From NCBI GenBank assembly GCA_963803775.1, contig CAWDNS010000006.1, forward strand, positions 620,001 to 684,000: a stretch of 64,000 bases of DNA. The letters are read 5' to 3'. The translations under genes and the position numbers were made by a program. Position 1 is the stretch's first letter. Each line of letters opens with the position of its first letter. The notes under the pieces were generated by a model that made no database searches, was not told the origin of the DNA, and saw nothing but the letters and a program-made list of their open reading frames with translations. Shown one piece after another: positions 17,741 through 24,902 of this stretch. This stretch comes from JABCZH01 sp963803775. Its GTDB lineage: Bacteria > Acidobacteriota > Terriglobia > Terriglobales > Acidobacteriaceae.

Positions 17741-19876
17741 TCAGTGTCCTGGAAGGTGGCCGTAAAATCCATAACACGTCGACAAATTGTTCGGGCAGAA
17801 GCCGCCAACTATCGCGCCTGAAACATTTATGCCGTTGGCTGATGTGTCGTCGGGACCCCCAAGGCTAAAAGTCACGAACTGGCGGGCCTGGCTCCAAAAA
17901 GCGAATGCGCCGCCCTGAGTGCTCGTACTCCAATTTCCGACGATGTCGCCATTGTCGTTAATGCCCGCAGGTCCAGTGAAAGGAGCGCCTGGATAGTCGA
18001 TTGTTGTGAAAATTCCATTGTCGTCAACGAAACCGTCAATTTCGCTGCAAGGCGCAGCAATGCAATAGTCGCCAGCCATTACACTGTTGTTATTAATGCT
18101 GAACACGCCCGTGGACTGCGCGCCCGGGACATTAATGAGCGTGAAAACTCCTTCACTGTAGAAAAAACCCTGCGCGCTGCCGTCAGGATTGCAGCAATAG
18201 TTTCCCACAAGTTGGCTCTCGTTGTTGACACCAAGCACAAGTGTGTAGGTGGAGCCTGGGTAGTCGAAGGAAGAATACACACCATTTGATTCGGTGAAAC
18301 CGTGACTGTTTCCGAGTGTGTCGTAATAATTACCGACCACTTTGCCAACGTCGCTGATGCCACTCGCGCTCGTCGATGACGCGCCCGGGTAAATGATGGA
18401 TGTAAAGGTGCCATTCGCGTACAAAAATCCGCATGGGGAGCAACTTGTGCCTTTGTAATAGCTACCGACAATCTGCCCCACATTGTTAACACCATAAGCA
18501 TTCGTTGACCTGCTTCCCGGTACGCTGAACGCTGTGAAGCCGGCATTAGCGGCGTAGGTGTACACATACGCCGTGTTCGTGCCGATCGCACCTGCCAATA
18601 CTCCAGGTCCATCGGCAGCCACTGACTGCCCAAAGAACCCCTTTGATTTTCCGTCAGAGGGAGTTAGTTCCTGGCTCTGTGTCATACTGCTCCAGCCCTT
18701 TGAGGGCTTCGCGAACGTGTAAACGATTCCGGTGCCAACTGTTTTGCAATTGTTTCCCCCACAATGAGCATAGGGGGCGCCTGCCACAACTGTACCGCCC
18801 GTGGTCCCCACAGAGAAGCCGAACCGATCTCCAGGTTTGCCGTCCGAAGGATTCAGTGTCGCATTCGGCTGCGACGTCGTCATCCAAACAGCACCAGGTC
18901 TCACGAATACGTCTGCTACGCCCGTTACATTCGAACCAGAGATTTTGCCGCTCGGCGAACCCGTCGCAATCGTTGTTCCGTTGATAGCCACCGAATAACC
19001 GATGCCATTTTGTTTTGTATCGGTCAGCTCCGCAGTTTGAGTCATGTTGGCCCAGCCACCGGAAGGTTCGACGAAGACGTATACTGTCCCTCCACCACCA
19101 CCGGTACCGGTGTTCCAGTCACCCGCCGCAACTGTATCGTTGCTAATTGCGATCGAAAAGCCAAGGCGGCCATTCGTTACACCATCGGAAGCCGTGAGCT
19201 CTGCGGTCTGTGTCATGTTGGTCCATCCACCCACAGGCTGGACGAACACATAGGCGGCACCTTGTGCTGCGTTAGATCCAACCATATGGACAGGAGAACC
19301 TGCGACAATCGTGTTGCCGCTTATGGATACAGACGTTCCGAGCTGATCGTTTGCTTGTCCGTCAGAGGCAGCTAGCTGCGCCGTCTCCGTCATATCCACC
19401 CAGCCGTTCGGCGGCTTTACGAAGACGTAGATCTTACCCTGCAAGCCGTCGGCCCCAGAGGCTCCCACTACTACGATGTTTCCGCTCATTGATACCGAAA
19501 AACCGAACGCGTCACCCGGTAATCCATCGGAAGCGGTAAGTTTTGCGGTCTGGTTAACCTTCCCGGGTACGCCCGAAGATTTCACAAAAACGTACGCTGC
19601 GCCGGTGAAGCTCGCATCCTCGTCTGATCCAACGACTGCGGCGCTGCCACTCACAGAGACTGACTGGCCGAAATTTAAGGCGTTTTCGTTGCTTGACGCG
19701 GCGATCTCAGCAAGCGGCGTCCACGAAGCTACGCTCACTGGATCGACGATGGCAGGAACACTTGAGCTAACCCGAGTATTCTGACCGTGTGACAATGGTT
19801 CCATCGCGAGCTGCGCGAACGCTACGACACAGGAGAAACAGAGAAGGCCAAAAACCTTAGTTAGTTGGAGACACAT
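17741..19876 (-). CDS. secreted FG-GAP/HAF repeat beta-propeller protein
   Basis: The ATG at 19876 (GAGG 12 bases upstream) gives 711 residues. The open frame extends to a TTG at 19915. A signal peptide is followed by two repeat types. Residues about 60-440 hold roughly seven FG-GAP (integrin-alpha-like) repeats of the form ASDG, FGFSVSMSGNIVVVGA, YVFVKPSGGW. Residues about 450-711 hold HAF-type repeats (GVNNVGQIVGSYY, GFLYANGTFTSIIYPG). Both repeats build beta-propellers. The protein is probably exported and may bind a ligand or another protein. No catalytic motif. Its promoter region faces the nested palindrome at 19937-20287. Confidence 0.85.
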   Translation of the reverse strand: MCLQLTKVFGLLCFSCVVAFAQLAMEPLSHGQNTRVSSSVPAIVDPVSVASWTPLAEIAASSNENALNFGQSVSVSGSAAVVGSDEDASFTGAAYVFVKSSGVPGKVNQTAKLTASDGLPGDAFGFSVSMSGNIVVVGASGADGLQGKIYVFVKPPNGWVDMTETAQLAASDGQANDQLGTSVSISGNTIVAGSPVHMVGSNAAQGAAYVFVQPVGGWTNMTQTAELTASDGVTNGRLGFSIAISNDTVAAGDWNTGTGGGGGTVYVFVEPSGGWANMTQTAELTDTKQNGIGYSVAINGTTIATGSPSGKISGSNVTGVADVFVRPGAVWMTTSQPNATLNPSDGKPGDRFGFSVGTTGGTVVAGAPYAHCGGNNCKTVGTGIVYTFAKPSKGWSSMTQSQELTPSDGKSKGFFGQSVAADGPGVLAGAIGTNTAYVYTYAANAGFTAFSVPGSRSTNAYGVNNVGQIVGSYYKGTSCSPCGFLYANGTFTSIIYPGASSTSASGISDVGKVVGNYYDTLGNSHGFTESNGVYSSFDYPGSTYTLVLGVNNESQLVGNYCCNPDGSAQGFFYSEGVFTLINVPGAQSTGVFSINNNSVMAGDYCIAAPCSEIDGFVDDNGIFTTIDYPGAPFTGPAGINDNGDIVGNWSTSTQGGAFAFWSQARQFVTFSLGGPDDTSANGINVSGAIVGGFCPNNLSTCYGFYGHLPGH

Positions 19877-19936
19877 GGAGATAGATTTCCTCAGCTGCTT
19901 CAAAGTCCGAACCAAACAGCCACATATTATACTCGG

Positions 19937-20287
19937 CGGGTGGCCCGGACCTTATTCTCTCTGAATTAATTTATAATAGGGTGCCCCGCTCCTTGCCGGT
20001 TTTGCAAGGGGCGGGTGCAGGGGATCACAGAGCTGGCTCGGTTACGCGCATGCGCAAGGTGTCACAGTCGTTGACCCGGACGAGTCCGATCTCGCGGTAC
20101 TGGTAGTAGCCCGAGACGTGGCAGTGGAGCGGCTTTCGCTACGGTAAGTGCTGCTCCCCGGGGAAACCAGCGATGGGTGACCACACCCGCCCCTTGCAAA
20201 ACCGGCAAGGAGCGGGGCACCCAATTTCGAGAAGAGGGGAGGTTTCAACCGGCGTTATACTTCGTCGGATAAGACCCGGGCCACCCG
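19937..20287. repeat. nested inverted-repeat element between divergent genes
   Basis: Two 39-base arms, 19979-20017 and 20184-20222, are perfect reverse complements. Each arm is itself an imperfect hairpin (CCGCTCCTTGC then GCAAGGGGCGG). A further 12-bp perfect inverted repeat (CGGGTGGCCCGG at 19937-19948, CCGGGCCACCCG at 20276-20287) encloses them. The 166-base centre has no ORF. The arms resemble the hairpins at 44.7, 45.35 and 55.2-57.5 kb, so this is probably a two-hairpin mosaic of a dispersed repeat family. It fills the promoter region of both flanking genes. Confidence 0.85.
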
Positions 20288-20363
20288 GCAGACAGGACTT
20301 TCGACTCCTAGACGGCGTCATAACAACCACCTTATAATATTCTGTCAGCATTCGAGGTAAGTT

Positions 20364-21695
20364 ATGAGAAAAGCTTCTCTTTCTGGGGCGCTTGTTTTTT
20401 TGGCCTGCAGCTTCGTGCTGGCCCAACCACAATATAAAATTCTGTGGACCTTCACCGGCGCTCCCTCTGACGGTGCTTCGCCCATGAGCAATCTCGTATT
20501 CGACAAGGCCGGAAACCTTTACGGGACTACGTATGGAGGCGGGAGTGCAGGAAGCGGGACTGTATTTATGCTCTCGCCGAACCAAGACGGCAGTTGGACG
20601 AATACCATTCTCTACAGCTTCTGCACGAATTACGTCAACAGGCTGTGCAAAGATGGAGCCTATCCTCAATCCGGTCTCATCCTTGACGCTCAAGGAAATC
20701 TATTTGGTACAACGGTGAACGGTGGTGCGATAGTCTGCCCAAGGGCTTCGACTGGTTGTGGAACTGTCTTTGAATTGTCGCCGTCTCCTCAGGGCGGATC
20801 CTGGACGGAGAAGGTGTTGTACAGCTTCTGCGAGAACATCGTGAACTTCACTTGTCTTGATGGGAACTACCCGCTCGGCCAACTAACCCCTGCGTCGGGG
20901 AACCTGTACAGCACAACCGAGAGTGGCGGTGCGAACGGTTATGGAACCGTCTTCGAGTTATCGCACGGCACGAATGGATGGGCCGAGACTGTTCTTTACA
21001 ACTTCTGTTCGCTTGGACAGGCGGGAGTTTGTCCAGATGGTGCAGAGCCCCAGGCCGGCGTAAGCTTCGACAAGGCAGGCAATCTTTATGGGACGACGGA
21101 ATTGGGAGGCACGAATAACGTGCATGGAGAAGGTATTGTGTTCAAGCTTTCTCCGAGTGCCAATGGATGGATGGAGGCAGTAATTCATTCCTTCAATGAA
21201 GGAAAGAACGGTGGAAGTCCGCTGGGCGGTATAAGCTTCGATACTTTAGGCAATCTTTATGGCACTTTCTCGGGAGGCGGGCCAGACTTCGGCGGAGGCG
21301 TATTCAGAATATCTGCGAACAATGGGAAAATCGGGGAGTTTTTCTTCAATGGTACTAACGGCTACAGGCCTATCGCTGGAGTACTCGTGGATTCCAAGCA
21401 CGCTGTTCTATATGGCACTAGCAGCCAAGGCGGAACTGCGAACGGCGGAACAGTTTTCGAGGCCACTGCTGTAGGGGAAGAATCGGTTCTGTACAACTTC
21501 TGTTCGCAGCCCAGCTGTGCAGACGGTGCCAGTCCGGTCGCGAGCGTCATCTCGGACGCAGCCGGCAATCTCTACGGCACAGCAGACCAGGGCGGCGCGA
21601 ACGGCTTAGGTGTGGTGTTTGAGATCGTGCAGCAACAACCGAAGGGTGAGGCAGGGCAGGCCACTTTGCGCTCTCTGCGTGACGAGAAACACTGA
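20364..21695 (+). CDS. secreted GloVer-repeat protein
   Basis: A 443-residue protein with signal peptide (MRKASLSGALVFLACSFVLA, then QPQ) and about eight GloVer repeats. Recurrent units: DKAGNLYGTTYGGG, GTVFMLSP, and a variant WAETVLYNFCSLGQAGVCPD with paired cysteines that may form disulfides outside the cell. GAGG lies six bases before the ATG. It lies just before the tRNA-Pro/tRNA-Phe 3'-half pair at 21.76-21.98 kb, as the related gene at 30304-31524 does at 32.0-32.3 kb. Each may therefore be the last cargo gene of a tandem island. Function unknown. Confidence 0.85.
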   Translation: MRKASLSGALVFLACSFVLAQPQYKILWTFTGAPSDGASPMSNLVFDKAGNLYGTTYGGGSAGSGTVFMLSPNQDGSWTNTILYSFCTNYVNRLCKDGAYPQSGLILDAQGNLFGTTVNGGAIVCPRASTGCGTVFELSPSPQGGSWTEKVLYSFCENIVNFTCLDGNYPLGQLTPASGNLYSTTESGGANGYGTVFELSHGTNGWAETVLYNFCSLGQAGVCPDGAEPQAGVSFDKAGNLYGTTELGGTNNVHGEGIVFKLSPSANGWMEAVIHSFNEGKNGGSPLGGISFDTLGNLYGTFSGGGPDFGGGVFRISANNGKIGEFFFNGTNGYRPIAGVLVDSKHAVLYGTSSQGGTANGGTVFEATAVGEESVLYNFCSQPSCADGASPVASVISDAAGNLYGTADQGGANGLGVVFEIVQQQPKGEAGQATLRSLRDEKH

Positions 21696-21756
21696 CTCAT
21701 TCTCGTTCGGCTGTCCCCAGCAATTCGATCCTATGGCATCAAGCCTTCGTCGAAGT

Positions 21757-21799
21757 GTTCGGGACCAGGGGGTCGGAGGTGCAAATCCTCTCTCCCCGA
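21757..21799 (+). other. tRNA-Pro(CGG) 3'-half fragment
   Basis: The sequence begins in an anticodon loop TTCGGGA (anticodon CGG), then the 3' anticodon stem, variable loop, a T-arm (GTCGGAGGTGCAAATCCTC) and part of the acceptor strand (TCTCCCCGA). It resembles bacterial tRNA-Pro(CGG). There is no 5' half upstream, so it is not a tRNA gene. One T-loop base differs from the second copy at 32040-32080 (GTGCAAA against GTTCAAA). It is probably an old integration footprint. Confidence 0.7.
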
Positions 21800-21930
21800 G
21801 GGTGCAGTTCCGAGTCGAAATGTCGCAACCCACAATGCAACCCATAAGAAATCTGACTTGCACGTACTTGGAAGAACTTACGCAGCCGTCCGTTACCTGC
21901 AAGTTGTTAAATGTATAGGATAGCTACACT

Positions 21931-21975
21931 CTGAAAAGGCTGGCGTCGGCGGTTCAACTCCGTCCCTGGCCACCA
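21931..21975 (+). other. tRNA-Phe(GAA) 3'-half, putative attachment site (left)
   Basis: The 45-base segment starts CTGAAAAGGC, containing the anticodon GAA in its loop, and runs through the T-arm GTCGGCGGTTCAACTCCG to an acceptor end CCTGGCCACCA. This is the 3' half of a tRNA-Phe. No matching 5' half (GGCCAGG start) lies upstream. Tyrosine recombinases often cross over in tRNA 3' halves. The adjacent integrase and an identical copy at 32225-32269 support an att role. Confidence 0.8.
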
Positions 21976-22342
21976 TCATTCTAAAGGACTTAAGTCGAAT
22001 CACCTCGAAGCCTCTCAGCCCACGGTCAGCCCATTGAAGGGCGCACCAAATTTAGTTCATCGTTGTTCCGCCCGATTGCAGCATCGCGTCGAGCATCTGT
22101 CCCTGTGCCGCAAGGCGATCCTCACTCACGCTGTGGGCGTAAAGTTGAAGGGTCGTCCTTACGTCCGAATGACGAAGGAGGGCCTGCACCGTCTTCGGGT
22201 CTGTTTTTGACCGCACTAGGAAAGAAGCAAGGCTATGGCGCAGGTTGTGAAAGCCGAAACGACGCGGGTCGCGCTCGGTTAACACTCCTGCCGCTACCGC
22301 CGCCGGTTTTAAATGCCCCCCAACCAGCATATTTGCGGTACG
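21931..22342. repeat. island direct repeat, left copy
   Basis: 412 bases comprising the tRNA-Phe half, a 76-base spacer and the last ~290 bases of the integrase gene. It matches 32225-32636 with constant offset (10,294 bases) and scattered substitutions. Similarity ends at the RAYT unit in the right copy. Confidence 0.9.
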
Positions 22343-23251
22343 CGGTTGCGTACCTTTGCACCGCATGGAAGGGAACACCCAATCCGTCGTTTGCGAATAG
22401 GGCGTTGTGTTCTTCCACTCCTGCATGGATTTAGCAAGTAGTGGGTGCAGAGGAACAGGTGCCTGCGAAGCCTTACTCTTTGGTACTCCAATCGCGCCAC
22501 AGGTCCAGGTCCGCCGAACATGAATTTGCGAGTGCTCAAAGCTGACATCCTGCCACTGCAAGCCCAAGCATTCTGAAATACGAAGCCCGGTTGCAGACGC
22601 CAGCAGAGTCAGCGTCCGTTCCGGTTCCCCGAGATTCATCAGAACTGCAAAAGCCTGCTGTGGGGTAAGGATCATCGCTTCGTAGCTGCTGGTCGTCTTG
22701 CAACGAACAAAGCGCATCGGATTGGCTTCCAGCGTTCGTGGAATCAGTCCGTAGCGTTGTCCATGCTTGAAGATCAGACTCATTACCCGGCGGATTTTAT
22801 CGAGTGTCAGGTTTTCAAGGCCCTCTTCTCGCTTAAGGGCCTTCAACCATCGCTCAATTTCCAGTGGCTCGATATCTAACGCGTTCCGTTTTCCCCATCT
22901 GTCTAGACAACGGTTCTTCAGAATGCGCTTGTAGCCTGCAATCGTTGTGTGGGACTTTGGGTCCACCGCTTCCGTTTGCTCACCCAACTCGTTTTCTAAA
23001 TAGTGTTGGGCCAGATCAGCAAACGTCACACGGGTCCTTACGTCCGGTTGATTGATGTGTAATGCAAGATGCTGCTTTTCCACGCATGCCCAAGCGGCAG
23101 TTTGGGTAGGAAAATCATGCACAAGCCCAATCGCGAGCTTATGCTCTACCCTCTGTCCGTCAGACTCACGGGTTACGTAGTAACGCAGCACCCAGGTCGG
23201 TCCTTTCCTGCGGGATTCTACCCGCAAACTTCCACGTTGAAACCGCGCCAT
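22052..23251 (-). CDS. tyrosine recombinase / integrase
   Basis: A 399-residue phage-type integrase. It has an N-terminal arm-binding region, a SAM-like core-binding domain (TFADLAQHYLENELGE onward) and a C-terminal catalytic domain with Arg in SATGLRISECLGL, HNLRH, and LLRHSDVRTTLQLYAHS with the nucleophilic Tyr. All catalytic residues appear present. Its start codon directly follows the stop of the excisionase-like gene (TAA then ATG), so it is the last gene of a four-gene operon. The 3' end lies 76 bases from the tRNA-Phe half, the normal layout for an integrase next to its attachment site. Confidence 0.95.
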   Translation of the reverse strand: MARFQRGSLRVESRRKGPTWVLRYYVTRESDGQRVEHKLAIGLVHDFPTQTAAWACVEKQHLALHINQPDVRTRVTFADLAQHYLENELGEQTEAVDPKSHTTIAGYKRILKNRCLDRWGKRNALDIEPLEIERWLKALKREEGLENLTLDKIRRVMSLIFKHGQRYGLIPRTLEANPMRFVRCKTTSSYEAMILTPQQAFAVLMNLGEPERTLTLLASATGLRISECLGLQWQDVSFEHSQIHVRRTWTCGAIGVPKSKASQAPVPLHPLLAKSMQEWKNTTPYSQTTDWVFPSMRCKGTQPRTANMLVGGHLKPAAVAAGVLTERDPRRFGFHNLRHSLASFLVRSKTDPKTVQALLRHSDVRTTLQLYAHSVSEDRLAAQGQMLDAMLQSGGTTMN

Positions 23252-23515
23252 TTAGATCGTCTCCTGTCTTGGCGCGGGAGACTGCCGGAGATAGTCTACA
23301 CTTGATGAACGTAGGGCAGCAGCAACTTCGGAAAGACGAAAACGCCAAACTCGACGCGAACCCGTTCCCAGCGGATACGCGGGAATCGCGCCCTGGCGGG
23401 CCAGTTCGAGCACCCGGCGGGGACGCAGTTGGAGAAACCGTCCGGTTTCGACGGCGTCAACAAACGGTTCGGGTTGGGTTTCGCTTGCCATTATTAAGGG
23501 CGTCAAAGTGTTCAT
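23252..23515 (-). CDS. excisionase-like / MerR-type helix-turn-helix protein
   Basis: An 87-residue protein. Residues about 18-62 (FVDAVETGRFLQLRPRRVLE, then LARQGAIPAYPLG, then WRFRLSEVAAAL) match the small winged-helix fold of excisionases and MerR-like DNA-binding proteins, where a helix-turn-helix is followed by a beta wing and a Trp-Arg-Phe strand. It overlaps the upstream zinc-ribbon gene by four bases and abuts the integrase gene. In this place it probably acts as a recombination directionality factor or as a regulator. Length is normal for the family. Confidence 0.8.
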   Translation of the reverse strand: MNTLTPLIMASETQPEPFVDAVETGRFLQLRPRRVLELARQGAIPAYPLGTGSRRVWRFRLSEVAAALRSSSVDYLRQSPAPRQETI

Positions 23516-23883
23516 GCTGCTTCAACATGGGGCACGAGACCATTGCATCCTTCCTCGGGGCATCGATAACCCTCTATCTTCAAAGTCAGGGGCAGTTTCT
23601 TAATCAGCTCCGGCCTTAGCCAAAACTTTTTTCCGCATTTGGGGCAGGTGAACTGATAGCGGTGCTGCAAGGTGGCTAGACGCTTCCAGTTATTGTTACC
23701 CTCTGCATCCGCAAGCCACTGTTCAAATCGTCGAATCCCAGGCTCGATTCTCACAAACATCTGTAGTCCGCACGGATCGCAATGTAGATATGGCTTCCCC
23801 TTCTTTGTCGTCCGCACGTCACGCGGCTCACCGCAAATACAGCACGGGAACAACCGTGGGTTTTTTGTGAGGATGGTCATCAT
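23512..23883 (-). CDS. zinc-ribbon protein of unknown function
   Basis: A 123-residue protein with three likely metal sites: CCIC followed about 20 residues later by CDPC, then CPKCGKKFW paired with CPEEGC near the C-terminus. The spacing fits two zinc ribbons joined by a helical linker (FEQWLADAEGNNNWKRLATL). Such proteins usually bind DNA, RNA or a protein partner. It overlaps its neighbours by four bases on each side, so it is translationally coupled within the integrase operon. No specific family recognised. A role in control or accuracy of recombination is inferred only from position. Confidence 0.75.
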   Translation of the reverse strand: MMTILTKNPRLFPCCICGEPRDVRTTKKGKPYLHCDPCGLQMFVRIEPGIRRFEQWLADAEGNNNWKRLATLQHRYQFTCPKCGKKFWLRPELIKKLPLTLKIEGYRCPEEGCNGLVPHVEAA

Positions 23884-24383
23884 TTGGACTTCCTCGTCAG
23901 ACGACCGTCCTGACGGACCGATGGTTGACTATCCTGCTGTAGTTCGGACAGCAGCTTGTCTGCAGTGCTGACCCACTGGAAAGCGCTCTTACGCTTTGCT
24001 CGGGGAACAATTCTTACTTCACCACTTTGGACTAGTCGTTTGAGGATGGTATGGACGACTGCCAAGGGATTTGAGTACCGAGCCAAGTTGAGCTTTCTGG
24101 CCTCTATCTTTCCTTTGACCTCGCTCGCGGTCAGGGGGAAGAAATGCTCCTTCAAGATCACGCGAGCAGATTCGGTTATCCCCACGGCTAGGTCTGCCTT
24201 GATAGCCCGATCAACCCGTTTCTCAAGGTTGCTCTGACCCTGCTCGGCGCAAAGATTCTGAAGGTCGCTGACGACTGCCTGGAGTCGAGCAATCTTCTGG
24301 TCGAGTCTTTGGCGTTGGACCAAATCGCGGGCAAGGTCTTGTTTGGCCTCGACCAACGAGCGATAGTAGCGTGCGGTTGTCAT
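23880..24383 (-). CDS. coiled-coil plus winged-helix protein, probable operon regulator
   Basis: A 167-residue protein, first gene of the operon. Residues about 5-50 form a heptad-like coiled coil (LVEAKQDLARDLVQRQRLDQ, then KIARLQAVVSDLQ). Residues about 70-145 look like a winged helix (ILKEHFFPLTASEVKGKIEA, then NPLAVVHTILKRLVQSGEVR and a basic wing). It is probably a dimeric DNA-binding protein. A perfect 10-bp inverted repeat overlaps its promoter and start codon, so it may repress itself. Function is inferred from fold pattern and location. Confidence 0.7.
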   Translation of the reverse strand: MTTARYYRSLVEAKQDLARDLVQRQRLDQKIARLQAVVSDLQNLCAEQGQSNLEKRVDRAIKADLAVGITESARVILKEHFFPLTASEVKGKIEARKLNLARYSNPLAVVHTILKRLVQSGEVRIVPRAKRKSAFQWVSTADKLLSELQQDSQPSVRQDGRLTRKSK

Positions 24384-24421
24384 TACACATATTATAGCAC
24401 ATTAAATGTGTAATGTGTCAA
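24381..24421 (-). promoter_or_regulatory. leaderless promoter with overlapping operator
   Basis: On the minus strand TTGACA (24416-24421) and TATAAT (24391-24396) are perfect hexamers spaced 19 bases apart. TATAAT ends seven bases before the ATG (24383), so the transcript probably starts at or very near the start codon. A perfect inverted repeat CATTACACAT (24381-24390) / ATGTGTAATG (24406-24415) covers the spacer and the start codon, as expected for an operator. Confidence 0.7.
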
Positions 24422-24902
24422 TAGCAAATTTCACATTATCGTGCAAATCCAAGGAATCAGCCCGAAAATCGTCAAGGGCCGAGCGAGGGAGCGGAGTCCT
24501 ACGTTACATACGTACGTAACGTTACAGGTTGTCTGCACCCGGCCAACCAATGTTTGTGGAGTGGACGCAGACTGAAAAGTCGATTGTGTACTGGCAAGCA
24601 CTGCGTGACTTTTGGAGCGTGTATTTCAAGACTACCGTCGACGACCTTGGTAGACTACTCTGCGTTTCGACGACTGTCATATCTACCATTCCATAAGGTT
24701 ATTGCGACGCCACCTTCGTTCTATACGGCAACAGTAACGAAAACAGGAGGCGGGTCACCTGGGAAGATAGATTTGTAAGCTGATACGATACCCGGACTAT
24801 TTTCCAATTACTTAAGATTGTGTACAGACTCAGAGTAGTGACTTGTAACCATCACTCTTTCCCGTGAACATAATGTTCACACAATTCGGACCGAGGACCT
24901 AA
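24422..24902. other. intergenic region with palindrome
   Basis: About 480 bases between the divergent integrase operon and the first cargo gene. An 18-base near-palindrome GTTACATACGTACGTAAC lies at 24503-24520 (centre TACGTA, one mismatched pair) and could be a regulator site. I see no convincing ORF. Nearest the cargo gene, GAGGA lies five bases before its ATG. Confidence 0.5.

Noticed and set aside
21757..21975. Possible functional tRNA genes
   Set aside because: Only 3' halves from the anticodon loop onward are present. No 5' acceptor or D-arm precedes them.
24554..24778. 74-codon ORF in the island intergenic region
   Set aside because: No ribosome-binding site and no recognisable pattern; composition looks random.
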